Source of the DNA: JBPYFK01 sp051984675
Lineage (GTDB): Bacteria > Actinomycetota > Actinomycetes > Mycobacteriales > Pseudonocardiaceae
Length of the DNA stretch: 64,000 bases
Assembly (NCBI GenBank): GCA_051984675.1
Contig: JBPYFK010000163.1
Location: 1 to 64,000 of the forward strand
Direction of reading: 5' to 3'
The position numbers were made by a program, and so were the translations under genes. This document shows positions 33,150 to 42,250 of this stretch, piece after piece; the stretch's first letter is position 1; each line of letters opens with the position of its first letter. Below the pieces are notes generated by a model. The model worked only from the letters and a program-made list of their open reading frames with translations, made no database searches and was not told the origin of the DNA.

Positions 33150-35513
33150 GTGCCGAGCATGCCCTGGGAGAGCAACGGAACCGGACCGGCCACGGCCGCC
33201 GAGCAGCGCCTCGACGAAGCCTTCGGTCAGATCCGCACCCGATCGTCGCGGCGAGAGTCCCACGAATCCGACGCCACGACCGACCGGCTCGACATCCACA
33301 CCGCCGCGTACGAGCCGGAGTCGGTGGTACGCGCCGAGTACCTGATCCGCAAGCTCATCGAGTCCGAGTCCGAGTCCGACGAGGGCGGATGGCGGCGGCC
33401 GTTCTCGCGGCGCGCGGCGCAGTCGCAGGTGATCCGTGTTCGGGACACGGTGATCGTCGGGACGCTGGATCTGCGTGCCACCGACCTGACCCACCTGCTG
33501 GAGTTCACGCGCTGCCGGTTCGAGGAGACACCTGACCTGCGCCAGGCGACCCTCGCCGGCCTTGTGCTCACGAAGTGCTGGTTCCCCGGCCTGCGCGCGC
33601 GAAACCTGCGCACGTCCAACGACGTCCTGCTGCTCGGCTGCACCAGCCACGGTGACCGTGTCGACCTCACCGACGCGCAGCTCGGCGGGTCGCTGGAGCT
33701 CAACGACAGCGTCTTGAGCAACCGGCATTCGCGCGCCATGCACGCCGACCGGCTGACCGTCTCGGGCGCGTTGCTGGCGATGCGGATGCGGGTCACGGGC
33801 GAGCTGCGGCTGCCCGGTGCCAACGTCGCCGGCAACCTGAACCTCTGCGGTGCGACGCTGCACAACCCCGGTCGGGTCGCGGTCAACGCCAACGGTGTGC
33901 AGATCGGCGGCAGCCTGCGCTGCCACGTGGACCCCAACACCCGCCGGCCGTTCACCGCCGAAGGGCTGCTGTACCTGACGAGCGCGCACATCAAGGGCGA
34001 CCTCCGCCTTCGGGACGCCGTGCTCACCCCAGGGTCGTCCGCGCGTTCGCACGACGTGTCCTCGCACGACGACCCGGTCGCCACACTCGTGCTCGACCGC
34101 GCCGAGATCATCGGTGACGCGCAGCTCGACAACGGCCTGCGCAGCCAGGGCACGATCCGCATGGTCAACGCGCGCATCGGCGGCAACCTCCGGCTGGGCG
34201 CCGCCCGGGTGGAGGTCAGCCAGCCGGAGACGGGTGCGAAGGAGATCCCGGACGAACTCGACGGCCTCGACCCCACCACCGACCCGTTCCTGACACCGGA
34301 CACCCACCCGGCCCGCTCGTTACATCTCAGCGGGATCGAAGTTCAGGGCAACCTGGAAGCCAACAGCGTCGACCTGCGTGGACAGGTCAGGATGACCGAC
34401 GCCGTGGTGCGTGGCAACTTTCACCTGAACCGGTCCCGCATCATCGGCCCGCGCCTGGACGTGTTGCAGGCCAACCGGATGCGTGTCGGCGGCAACCTGG
34501 AATGCCGGGAGACCGACATCGAGGGTACGGCGCAGCTGCAAGGCGCGCGGATCGGCGCGAACCTCGACCTGCGGTCGACCACGCTCACCAGGCCGGCGTG
34601 GCGCCCGCACCGAAACACCTACAAGTCCTCTTTGGACATCCGAGCTGCGAGCGTGGGACGCGACCTGGTGTGTGCGGAGGGCACCCGCCCGTTCCGCGCC
34701 GACGGCGAGATCCACCTGCGCCGCACGTCGATCGGCCGGCAGGCGAACTTCTGGGGCTGCCGGCTCGGAGACGACGAGTCGTCGAACGCGCTGAACGCGT
34801 TCGGGCTCGCCGCGCAGGAAATCACGTTACGACCGCAGGAGCCGCCGTGCGGGCGGATCGTGTTGCGCCAGGCCCAGTGCGAGCTGCTCGACGACAACGC
34901 CGAGCTGTGGGCGGCCACCGGCGGAGTCGACGTCGAGGGGTTCGTCTACAACAACCTCGCCCGGCCGATCAAGCCCACCGACCGGGAACGCGTGTGGCAG
35001 CGGGTCGAGTGGCTGCGCGACACAGTGCGCGGCGGTTACCTGCCCGGACCGTACGACCAGCTGGCGAGCGTGTTCCGGGCCAACGGCAACGAGGAGCACG
35101 CGATCATCGTGCTGGCCGAGAAGCAGCGCCGCCGCTACCAGGCGATGGCTGGCGCGGCCCGCCCCGTCCTGCGCCCACTGATCCGCATGTGGAGTGGGCT
35201 GCAGCGTCTCACGGTCAACTACGGCTACCGCCCGGTGCGGGCGCTTATCTGGCTGCTGGTACTCGCCGCCGGGGGCACGGCCTGGTTCGACGACCACCCG
35301 TTGCATCCGGTCAACCACGAGGAAGATCCGATCTGGAACCCGTTCCTGTACACGGTCGACCAGCTCCTGCCGGTCATCAACCTCGGGTACAAGGGGATGT
35401 TCCGGCCGGAAGGGGGCTCGCAGTGGGTCACCGTCGTGCTGATCGCTTCAGGCTGGATTCTCGCCACCACGGTCGCGGCCGGCATCACCCGAGCGCTCAA
35501 GCGCGAGAAGTAG
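33150..35513 (+). CDS. large beta-helix-repeat membrane protein, hypothetical
   Basis: 787 residues from GTG 33150 (GGAGAG six nt upstream). The first ~90 residues are charged and may be disordered. Residues ~90-610 hold many degenerate ~20-residue units of the type VxGxLxLxGAxVxGNLxLxxA (for example ANVAGNLNLCGATL and IGGNLRLGAARVEV), suggesting a right-handed beta-helix like pentapeptide-repeat proteins. The last ~120 residues carry two membrane spans (PVRALIWLLVLAAGG and VVLIASGWILATTVAAGI). It is probably a scaffold at the membrane facing the cytosol. Streptomycetes encode similar proteins of unknown role. It ends four nt from the convergent ROK gene. Confidence 0.7.
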   Translation: MPSMPWESNGTGPATAAEQRLDEAFGQIRTRSSRRESHESDATTDRLDIHTAAYEPESVVRAEYLIRKLIESESESDEGGWRRPFSRRAAQSQVIRVRDTVIVGTLDLRATDLTHLLEFTRCRFEETPDLRQATLAGLVLTKCWFPGLRARNLRTSNDVLLLGCTSHGDRVDLTDAQLGGSLELNDSVLSNRHSRAMHADRLTVSGALLAMRMRVTGELRLPGANVAGNLNLCGATLHNPGRVAVNANGVQIGGSLRCHVDPNTRRPFTAEGLLYLTSAHIKGDLRLRDAVLTPGSSARSHDVSSHDDPVATLVLDRAEIIGDAQLDNGLRSQGTIRMVNARIGGNLRLGAARVEVSQPETGAKEIPDELDGLDPTTDPFLTPDTHPARSLHLSGIEVQGNLEANSVDLRGQVRMTDAVVRGNFHLNRSRIIGPRLDVLQANRMRVGGNLECRETDIEGTAQLQGARIGANLDLRSTTLTRPAWRPHRNTYKSSLDIRAASVGRDLVCAEGTRPFRADGEIHLRRTSIGRQANFWGCRLGDDESSNALNAFGLAAQEITLRPQEPPCGRIVLRQAQCELLDDNAELWAATGGVDVEGFVYNNLARPIKPTDRERVWQRVEWLRDTVRGGYLPGPYDQLASVFRANGNEEHAIIVLAEKQRRRYQAMAGAARPVLRPLIRMWSGLQRLTVNYGYRPVRALIWLLVLAAGGTAWFDDHPLHPVNHEEDPIWNPFLYTVDQLLPVINLGYKGMFRPEGGSQWVTVVLIASGWILATTVAAGITRALKREK

Positions 35514-35517
35514 GGCG

Positions 35518-36843
35518 CTACTGGAAAAGCGCCGCCAGGCAGGGGGAGTACTCCTGGTCGAGCACCAGCGACGCCGCCCCGACCGCCCCGGGATCGGCGT
35601 CGATCAGCGCTGGCAGAACGTGGACCGGGCGGACGTGCGGCGCCCATACGTGCTCGTCGAGCACCTTCGCGACACGGGACCGCACCAATTCGTCCACGTG
35701 TCGCAGCGCCGGCCCACCGAGCACCACTCGGTCCACATCGAGCACGTTGACGACGGTGGCCAGGGCCTGCCCGAGCTTGGTGGCGGAGCGGCGGAGCAGC
35801 CGTACCGCCGTGCTGTCGCCACCGGCGGCCAGCCGGCACAGGCGTTCGTACTGTGCGGAAACGGACTCGTCCCCAAGCGCGTCAGGCTCGCCGTTCGCCT
35901 CGGACCAGTCGGCCACGAGCGCGCGCATCGAACAGTACGTGTCCAGACATCCGCGCCCGCCACACACGCATCTCCGATTGCCGTTGCCCGTCCCGACGTG
36001 CGCGATCTCGCCGGCGTTGTTGCTTACCCCGCGATGTACCTGGCCGCCCAGGACCACTCCGACGCTGACGTCCCAGCCCAGGTAGGCGTACACGAACGAC
36101 CCTGGACAGGTGTTCCCTCCGGCCCAGCGTTCACCCACCGCCGCCGCCGTGGCGTCGGTGTCCATCACCACCGGTATCTCGGTGCGCCGCTGGACGGCAT
36201 CCACCAGTTCGACCTCGCCCCACCCGTCGAAACTGGGCGGACCGAGCATGCGGCGGTGCTCGGGATCGAGCGGTCCGGGCACGGCGAGGCCCACACCGAC
36301 CACCCGATCGGCGGCGCCGGAGCGGCGCACGAGGTGGTGGAACAGCCGGGTCAGCGCGCCGACGACCGTGGTGGGCGACGCTGGCGGGGAGAGCCGGCGC
36401 TGGCCGCGTAGTTGCACCGTCCCGGTGAAATCGAGCATGACCCCGGTGACGCGGTCGGGAGCGACGTGCAGTCCCACGGCGGCGTAGGCGTTCGGCACGA
36501 CGCTCAGCAGGACGCGGCGTTTACCGCCGGTGGACGGTGCGTGACCGTTCTCGGTGACCAGCCCGTCCGCGATCAGCTCGCGGACGATGTTGGACATCGT
36601 CTGCGCCGTCAGGCCGGTCCGTTCCGCGAGTTCGACGCGGCTCAGCTCGCCGTGCGAACGGATCGCGTCCAGCACCACGGCACGGTTGAAACCGCCGACC
36701 CGGGGCAGATTGGTGCCCATCCACGGGGGCCGCTGCCCGGGCGATACATGACCGTTCCTGCCCAGACCGTTGCTACCCAGGTCGGTTCTGTCCTGCCCGT
36801 TATTGCCGTGCCCGTTATTTCCGTGCCCGAACGCTGCGACCAC
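35518..36843 (-). CDS. ROK-family transcriptional regulator
   Basis: Up to 441 residues. A winged helix-turn-helix near residues 50-110 (LSRVELAERTGLTAQTMSNI) is followed by the ROK sugar-kinase-like fold with DTDATAAAVGERWAG and the zinc motif CVCGGRGCLDTYCS. Such NagC/XylR-type proteins repress sugar-use genes, but no sugar operon is adjacent. The first ~25 residues (HGNNGHGNNG) come from a short tandem repeat in the DNA (36797-36830), so the true start may be the ATG encoding MGTNLPRVGGF. Catalytic kinase residues are not assessed. Confidence 0.82.
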   Translation of the reverse strand: MVAAFGHGNNGHGNNGQDRTDLGSNGLGRNGHVSPGQRPPWMGTNLPRVGGFNRAVVLDAIRSHGELSRVELAERTGLTAQTMSNIVRELIADGLVTENGHAPSTGGKRRVLLSVVPNAYAAVGLHVAPDRVTGVMLDFTGTVQLRGQRRLSPPASPTTVVGALTRLFHHLVRRSGAADRVVGVGLAVPGPLDPEHRRMLGPPSFDGWGEVELVDAVQRRTEIPVVMDTDATAAAVGERWAGGNTCPGSFVYAYLGWDVSVGVVLGGQVHRGVSNNAGEIAHVGTGNGNRRCVCGGRGCLDTYCSMRALVADWSEANGEPDALGDESVSAQYERLCRLAAGGDSTAVRLLRRSATKLGQALATVVNVLDVDRVVLGGPALRHVDELVRSRVAKVLDEHVWAPHVRPVHVLPALIDADPGAVGAASLVLDQEYSPCLAALFQ

Positions 36844-36971
36844 GAACCCGTCCGCCTCCTCCTGGGTCGGCGTGCACTGGTCCCGTTACCTGGACTTTCC
36901 CTATCGAATAGAGTTACGAGTCTTGTGATCCAGATCTCAGGCTACTGCACAGGCCGCCCGGGACGGGAGGG

Positions 36972-37112
36972 CTAGCGACGGAGTTCGACCACATCTTCGC
37001 GTTCGACGCGCTCGCTGTCGGACTCTTCGATGTCGTCCTCGTCCGAGGTGAAGACCAGGAAAACAGCGACGACGGCCACCAGGGAGAGCACCAGCAGCGC
37101 CACGCCAGCCAT
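36972..37112 (-). CDS. 46-residue single-span membrane peptide
   Basis: ATG 37112 is preceded by GGAGGTGGTCTCC, a strong ribosome-binding site. The sequence has one membrane helix (MAGVALLVLSLVAVVAVFLV) followed by a very acidic tail (DEDDIEESDSERVEREDVVE). It lies alone between the ROK gene and pckA. The acidic cytoplasmic or external tail differs from the basic one of the peptide at 18078. Unknown function. Confidence 0.55.
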   Translation of the reverse strand: MAGVALLVLSLVAVVAVFLVFTSDEDDIEESDSERVEREDVVELRR

Positions 37113-37361
37113 GGAGACCACCTCCGTGCGTCGTCGGATTCGGAGACGACGCACTCAGTATCGCCACGGTTCTGCGGGGTGCGCGAATCCTTATCTACGC
37201 AACCCAATAAGGGAATCTACTCAGCGGAGCGTGCACGCTTCGGCGGACGCCGCCCACCACAGACCCACTGAGTTACGCACAGCAACCGACATTTTTCACT
37301 AATACGAGTGGCGAACATATTGACGCACCGTAGTAAAACGATCCGCTTTCCCCTGATGCAC
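37113..37361. other. intergenic region left of the pckA palindrome
   Basis: 249 bp, A+T-richer than average, with no supported gene. It should contain the promoter of the small membrane-peptide gene. Nothing else recognised. Confidence 0.4.
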
Positions 37362-37405
37362 ACAGTGGCGCCGTTCGCGTGTCGACACGCGAACGGCGCC
37401 ACTGT
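37362..37405 (-). terminator. 44-nt perfect palindrome, terminator of pckA
   Basis: From 37362 to 37405 the sequence equals its own reverse complement without a spacer (centre GTC|GAC at 37381-37386; arms begin ACAGTGGCGCCGTTCGCG). As RNA it would fold into a very stable ~20-bp hairpin 32 nt after the pckA stop. Being fully symmetric, it would also stop transcripts coming from the left. Confidence 0.75.
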
Positions 37406-37437
37406 CGAGCGCAGATCGAGGACCTACTCGCCTACGG

Positions 37438-39255
37438 TCAGTAGCCGAGTCGTTGCTTCAGCGCGTCCAGCTCGTCCCGCATCGACGTGGGCAGCGCGTC
37501 TCCGATGCTGTCGAACCACTCCTCGATGAGCGGGATCTCCGCCTTCCACTCGTCGAGGTTCACCCGCAGCGCGGTCTCGACGTCCTCGCGCGGCGTGTCC
37601 AGGCCGGACAGGTCGATCTGGTCGGACGACGGCACGCGACCGATGGCCGTCTCCTCGGCGGCGGCCGTTCCCTCGATCCGCTGGATGATCCACTTCAGCA
37701 CCCGGGAGTTCTCCCCGAAGCCCGGCCACACGATCTTCTCGCCGGAGGCGTCCCGGCGGAACCAGTTGACGTAGAAGATCTTCGGCAGCTTCGACGCGTC
37801 GGCCTCCTTGCCGACGTTCACCCAGTGCTGGAAGTAGTCGCCGACGTTGTAGCCGATGAACGGCAGCATCGCCATCGGATCGCGGCGGACCTCACCGACC
37901 TTGCCGGTCGCGGCTGCGGTCTTCTCCGACGACAGCGTGGCGCCCATGAACACGCCGTGCTGCCAGTCGTAGGACTCGTTGACCAGCGGAATCGTGGTCT
38001 TGCGGCGGCCACCGAAGAGGATCGCGGAAATCGGCACGCCGTTGGGGTCGTCCCACTCCGGGGCCAGCGTCGGGCACTGCGCCATCGGCGTGCAGTAGCG
38101 GGAGTTCGGGTGCGAGGACAGTTCGCCGGACTCCGGCGTCCAGTCCCGATTCTTCCAGTCGGTGAGGTGCTGCGGCTGGTTCTCCATGCCTTCCCACCAG
38201 ATGTCGCCGTCGTCGGTGAGGGCGACGTTGGTGAAGATGGAGTTCCCGTGCTCGATGGTGCGCATCGCGTTCGGGTTGGTCTTCCAGTTGGTGCCGGGAG
38301 CGACGCCGAAGAACCCGGCCTCCGGGTTCACCGCGTACAGCCGGCCGTCCGGCCCGAACTTCATCCACGCGATGTCGTCACCGAGGGTCTCTACTCGCCA
38401 ACCCGGGATGGTCGGCTCCAGCATGGCCAGGTTCGTCTTGCCGCAGGCGGACGGGAACGCGGCGGCGACGTAGTAGACCTTGTTCTCCGGGGAGATCAGC
38501 TTGAGGATGAGCATGTGCTCGGCCAGCCAGCCCTCGTCACGGGCGATGGCCGAGGCGATGCGCAGCGAGTAGCACTTCTTGCCCAGCAGCGCGTTCCCGC
38601 CGTAGCCGGAGCCGTAGCTCCAGATCAGGCGCTCCTCCGGGAAGTGCGTGATGTACTTCGTGTCGTTACACGGCCACGGCACGTCCTGCTGGCCCGGCTC
38701 CAGCGGCGCACCCACCGAGTGCAGCGCCGGCACGAAGTCCGCATCGGCACCGAAGCGGTCCAGCACCTTCGCGCCCATGCGGGTCATGATGTGCATCGAT
38801 ACGACGACGTACTCGGAGTCGGTGATCTCCACGCCGAGGCGCGGCGGGTCCGCGTCCAGCGGTCCCATGCAGAACGGGATGACGAACATCGTGCGACCCC
38901 GCATGCAGCCCCGGTAGAGCTCCGTCATGGTCGCCTTCATCTCGTCCGGGTCCATCCAGTTGTTGGTGACCCCGGAGTCGGCGCGATCCCGCGAGCAGAT
39001 GAACGTCCGCTCCTCGACCCGCGCGACGTCGCTCGGGTCCGAGGCGGCCCAGAAGGAGTTGGGTTTCTTCTTCAGCCGGGTGAACGTGCCCGCCTCGACC
39101 AGCTGGTCGGTCAAGCGCTGCCACTCTTCCGGTGACCCGTCGCACCACACCACACGGTCCGGCGTGGTCAGCTCGGCGACTTCGCGCACCCACGACAGCA
39201 AGCGCTCGTGTTCGATTGGTGCCTGGTCGAGGCCCGGGATGGTCAATGCGGTCAT
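37438..39255 (-). CDS. pckA: phosphoenolpyruvate carboxykinase (GTP)
   Basis: 605 residues from ATG 39255 (AGGAGAC upstream). GTP-type PEPCK motifs: the P-loop FPSACGKTNLAMLEPTIPGW with the active-site Cys and GKT, LGDDIAWMKFGPDGRLYAVN, FGGRRKTTIPLV, and DPNGVPISAILFGG. Length is the usual ~600. It converts oxaloacetate and GTP to PEP, CO2 and GDP, linking TCA intermediates from beta-oxidation or branched-chain breakdown to gluconeogenesis. Monocistronic, with its own upstream region and palindromic terminator. Confidence 0.97.
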   Translation of the reverse strand: MTALTIPGLDQAPIEHERLLSWVREVAELTTPDRVVWCDGSPEEWQRLTDQLVEAGTFTRLKKKPNSFWAASDPSDVARVEERTFICSRDRADSGVTNNWMDPDEMKATMTELYRGCMRGRTMFVIPFCMGPLDADPPRLGVEITDSEYVVVSMHIMTRMGAKVLDRFGADADFVPALHSVGAPLEPGQQDVPWPCNDTKYITHFPEERLIWSYGSGYGGNALLGKKCYSLRIASAIARDEGWLAEHMLILKLISPENKVYYVAAAFPSACGKTNLAMLEPTIPGWRVETLGDDIAWMKFGPDGRLYAVNPEAGFFGVAPGTNWKTNPNAMRTIEHGNSIFTNVALTDDGDIWWEGMENQPQHLTDWKNRDWTPESGELSSHPNSRYCTPMAQCPTLAPEWDDPNGVPISAILFGGRRKTTIPLVNESYDWQHGVFMGATLSSEKTAAATGKVGEVRRDPMAMLPFIGYNVGDYFQHWVNVGKEADASKLPKIFYVNWFRRDASGEKIVWPGFGENSRVLKWIIQRIEGTAAAEETAIGRVPSSDQIDLSGLDTPREDVETALRVNLDEWKAEIPLIEEWFDSIGDALPTSMRDELDALKQRLGY

Positions 39256-39631
39256 CGCGTCGTGTCTCCTGACTGGGCGCCACAGCCCGGATCGGCGTTG
39301 CCGGTGACGTCGCCACTGACGTCACGTGGAAATGCTCCGCCCCGCCCGGAACACCGGACGGGGTTTGTGAAGGGGATGCACAGAGGTTAGCGGCGCAAAA
39401 CCCAGGATGCGGAGATCAGCCTTGTCGGTTCTCTCACAGGAACGATAAGGGAATCGATTCAGTGCCCTCTTGGGCCAAAGGTTCCGACCAATATCGACCG
39501 GCTCACACAAAGATTTCCGACAAACGGGGCCAGGCGGCGAACGGCGCGTAACGGGCGAACTACGTTTACGAGGCGTGTCGCCGTCGCTGGCGAGGCTCAC
39601 TTCACCAGAGTCATACGTCCCAAAACAGCAA
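39256..39631. promoter_or_regulatory. pckA upstream region
   Basis: 376 bp with no supported gene. A+T-rich patches at ~39440-39520 probably hold the pckA promoter. I could not identify a specific operator. Confidence 0.4.
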
Positions 39632-39656
39632 AACCCGCCCGTGGAACGGGCGGGTT
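39632..39656 (-). terminator. terminator of the acidic Pro/Asp-rich protein gene
   Basis: An 11-bp stem AACCCGCCCGT (39632-39642) / ACGGGCGGGTT (39646-39656) with a 3-nt loop. On the minus strand it is followed by TTGCTGTTTT. Confidence 0.8.
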
Positions 39657-39696
39657 GGAGAAACCGCGTGTGAATGCGAATGACGACTCGGAGTAA

Positions 39697-40323
39697 CTAC
39701 ACCCAAACCGAATCGGAAGACGGGTCTGGCGCCTGGTAGCCAGCGTGCGGAGCCGGCGGCTGGTCGCTGGCGGGTGCGGGCGCGTCGAAGGACCACGTCG
39801 AGTCGTCCGTAGGGGCCGGCGGGATCGGCTTGAGCTGGTACTGGCCGCTCTGGTCGAGCTGACCGTGCTGAACCACGGTCCACTGGCCGGGGCCGGTGTG
39901 CCGGGACACCGTCACATCACCGTTGTTGGTGATCTCGACGACCTGATCGGCCGAACCGGTCCCGTTGACGTCGGTGGCGAGCAACATGCCGCGGGCCGTA
40001 GGCACGATCGCGGTATCCGGCCGACCGGTGTTGCCGGTGTCCTCCGTGGGCGGTCCCACCTGCTGAGCACCGTGCGGGGTGTCGATCGTCATGGGGTGTG
40101 GCGCCGGAGCCGGCGGCGGCACAGGTCCGGGTTCCGGGTGGTCCGCGTGGTCTGGATGCCCTGGGTCTCCGAGTCCGTCCAACCCCAGATCGCCGTGCCA
40201 CTGACCGAGGTCACCGTCGATGAAGTCGACGAACCCGTCGTCGGTCACGGCTGCGGCATCCTCATGACCGTCCGTGGCGACATGCATGTCACCGTCCCCC
40301 GTGCCGGTGTCCTCGATATACAC
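39697..40323 (-). CDS. acidic Asp/Pro-rich protein downstream of dynamin genes
   Basis: 208 residues. The N-terminal ~65 are rich in Asp/Gly/His (DGFVDFIDGDLGQWHGDLGL), followed by a Pro/His linker. Residues ~115-165 form a small beta-rich module with a calcium-loop-like DVNGTGSADQVVEITNNGD and QWTVVQHGQLD, and the tail is Pro/Ala-rich. There is no signal peptide. It lies 118 bp after the dynamin-like GTPase on the same strand and is probably co-transcribed. Similar proteins accompany dynamin/IniB loci in related genera; function unknown. Confidence 0.6.
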   Translation of the reverse strand: MYIEDTGTGDGDMHVATDGHEDAAAVTDDGFVDFIDGDLGQWHGDLGLDGLGDPGHPDHADHPEPGPVPPPAPAPHPMTIDTPHGAQQVGPPTEDTGNTGRPDTAIVPTARGMLLATDVNGTGSADQVVEITNNGDVTVSRHTGPGQWTVVQHGQLDQSGQYQLKPIPPAPTDDSTWSFDAPAPASDQPPAPHAGYQAPDPSSDSVWV

Positions 40324-40441
40324 GTCTGTTCCCCTCAGCGGCGGCTGTTGTGGTTGCTGACAGTGGTGTTCTCGTCGCGGAGAATGCTTGCCCTTGAGAC
40401 GCAGGGTAAGCCCTGCCGGTTCCCGCCCTGCTCGCGGGCGG

Positions 40442-42250
40442 CTAGCAACGATCTCGCAACTCGCGGATCTGCCCGAGCAGCTGTTCGATCTTCTCCTGCC
40501 CTGCCTTGGCCTCGGTCAACCGGCCGTTGACCAGGTGCAGGTGGTTCCGGCGCTCAGCGGCGTCCATCTTCAGCGCGCTGTCCACCTCGCGCAGCTCACC
40601 GTCGATGGCATCGATCCGCTTCTGCAGCGCGTCGTCCAGGGCCAGCGACAGCTGCTGCTCGGCGCCGATGTGCTGCTCGGACACCAACTGGTCCAGGGTC
40701 GACCTCGCCTCCGCGATCGCATCACTGAGCCACTGCTTCATGTGCTGCTTGTCCGCGGCGTGCTTGCGGGTGCGGGCCATCCACCAGCCGGCCCCCAGGC
40801 CGATCGCGATCGTGACAGGCAACACGATCGGGTTCAGCGCGGCCAGCCCGCCACCTGTCAGTGGCAACAACGCTGCCCGACCCAGGCCGAGCCCGCCGGA
40901 CATGCCCATGACCACCAGCAGCTTGTCTTCCGAGGTGGCGGGGCGCCGTTCCGGTGGCCGCAGCGCGATCGGGGTCCGGGAGCCGCGTGCGACCTGCGAC
41001 CGGATCACGGCCAGCTCCTCGGCGGAGAACAGCTCCGCTAGTGCCTCGTCAGTCACCCGGGACAGCCGGGTGGACAGCGCCGCCGCCACCCGCGACGACA
41101 GCATCCGCAGGCCCGCGTCCACCTGCTGCGGCAGCTGCGCGAGTTCGGCACGGTCGACGGTGTCGATCGCGGACCGGAACCAGTTCTGCACCTCGCGGAC
41201 CTCGCGGGTGACCTCGTGGCTGGATTCGACCCGGGCGCGCTGGATCTCGCCGCGCAGCTTCACCTGCCAGCCCTTGGTCGACGAGCGCCGCTGCGTCGTG
41301 AGTTCCTCGCGGCGCTCCCGCAACTTCTCGGCCTCGTCCTCACCGCTGGTCAGGGCCCGCTTCTCGGACTCCAGACCGACGATCAGCTCACCGAGCACAG
41401 TGGACAGTGCGCGCAGCGTGTTGGCTTCCCCGAGCATCGCTGACCGGCCAGTGACCAGCTGCTCCAGCATGGTCCTCAGCTCGTCGATCCCGGACCTCTC
41501 GCGCAGCATTCCCGCGGCGTTCGAGGTCTGCGTCCCCAGCTCGTACAGCCGGGGTGACACCGGATGCAGCGGCACGTCCGCGAACCGGGGCGCGTGTTCA
41601 CGCAGCAGCGCCCGGTTCCGCTCCAGCACCTCTCGCCAGCCACGGTGCTGGTCAGTCTTGGTCAGCGCGAACACGACGGTCTCGACCCGGTCCGCGACCT
41701 TGTGCAGGAAACTCAGCTCGCCCTGGGTGAGCGGCGCGGACGCGTCTATGACGAAAAGCAGCACGGTCGCCGCGTTCGCCGCCTCCACTGCCACTTCTCC
41801 GTGCACGGATGCCAGCCCACCGACACCTGGAGTGTCCACAATGGTCATGTTCACCAGCGCCTCGAGCGGCGCGTCCACCTGGACGTAGCGCGGCGCGACG
41901 GCGTCTTCCCACTGCGTGAGCTGGTCCCATGCGAACGGCACCAGCTCCTCGTCACCGGGGTAACACGCAGAGCATGCCCACTCCTCGGCATGCTGGAACA
42001 GCAGGTAGCTGGCAGTCGCTACCGAGGCATCCACAGGGGACAGTCCTGGCCGCCGCAGCAGTGCGTTGACCAGGGAACTCTTGCCGCGGTTCGTTTCCCC
42101 GACAACGACCACGCTGGGCACCTTGGGGCGTGCGCCGCGAACCTGTTCCACCCAATCGCCCGCTGCGGGGTCCGCCTCACGCACCAGCGCGGACAGCCTG
42201 TCCCTGGTCTGCTTGACCAGCTGGGGCAACGGTGTCGTCAACCCTGGCAC
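40442..42250 (-). CDS. dynamin-family GTPase, IniA-like
   Basis: About 602 residues from a GTG at 42250; the frame is open to 42523, but the extra part is minisatellite and low-complexity sequence, so the start is inferred. GTPase motifs: P-loop VVVGETNRGKSSLVN, switch/G3 VDTPGVGGL, and G4 LTKTD. A long helical stalk follows, with two hydrophobic segments near residues 455-500 (LGLGRAALLPLTGGGLAALN, then PIVLPVTIAIGLGAGWWMA) that could insert into membrane, and a coiled-coil end. Bacterial dynamins such as IniA remodel membranes. The start overlaps the GrpE-like gene by 13 bp. The second dynamin gene lies just upstream. Confidence 0.8.
   Translation of the reverse strand: MPGLTTPLPQLVKQTRDRLSALVREADPAAGDWVEQVRGARPKVPSVVVVGETNRGKSSLVNALLRRPGLSPVDASVATASYLLFQHAEEWACSACYPGDEELVPFAWDQLTQWEDAVAPRYVQVDAPLEALVNMTIVDTPGVGGLASVHGEVAVEAANAATVLLFVIDASAPLTQGELSFLHKVADRVETVVFALTKTDQHRGWREVLERNRALLREHAPRFADVPLHPVSPRLYELGTQTSNAAGMLRERSGIDELRTMLEQLVTGRSAMLGEANTLRALSTVLGELIVGLESEKRALTSGEDEAEKLRERREELTTQRRSSTKGWQVKLRGEIQRARVESSHEVTREVREVQNWFRSAIDTVDRAELAQLPQQVDAGLRMLSSRVAAALSTRLSRVTDEALAELFSAEELAVIRSQVARGSRTPIALRPPERRPATSEDKLLVVMGMSGGLGLGRAALLPLTGGGLAALNPIVLPVTIAIGLGAGWWMARTRKHAADKQHMKQWLSDAIAEARSTLDQLVSEQHIGAEQQLSLALDDALQKRIDAIDGELREVDSALKMDAAERRNHLHLVNGRLTEAKAGQEKIEQLLGQIRELRDRC

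Noticed and set aside
37453..39135. 560-residue frame antisense to pckA
   Set aside because: pckA is certain from motifs; the antisense frame is an effect of third-position G/C and is Arg/Val/Asp-rich without motifs.
37207..39455. ATAAGGGAATC found on both sides of pckA (37207 and 39445)
   Set aside because: An 11-mer match is expected by chance many times in 64 kb, and it lacks symmetry or consistent promoter placement.
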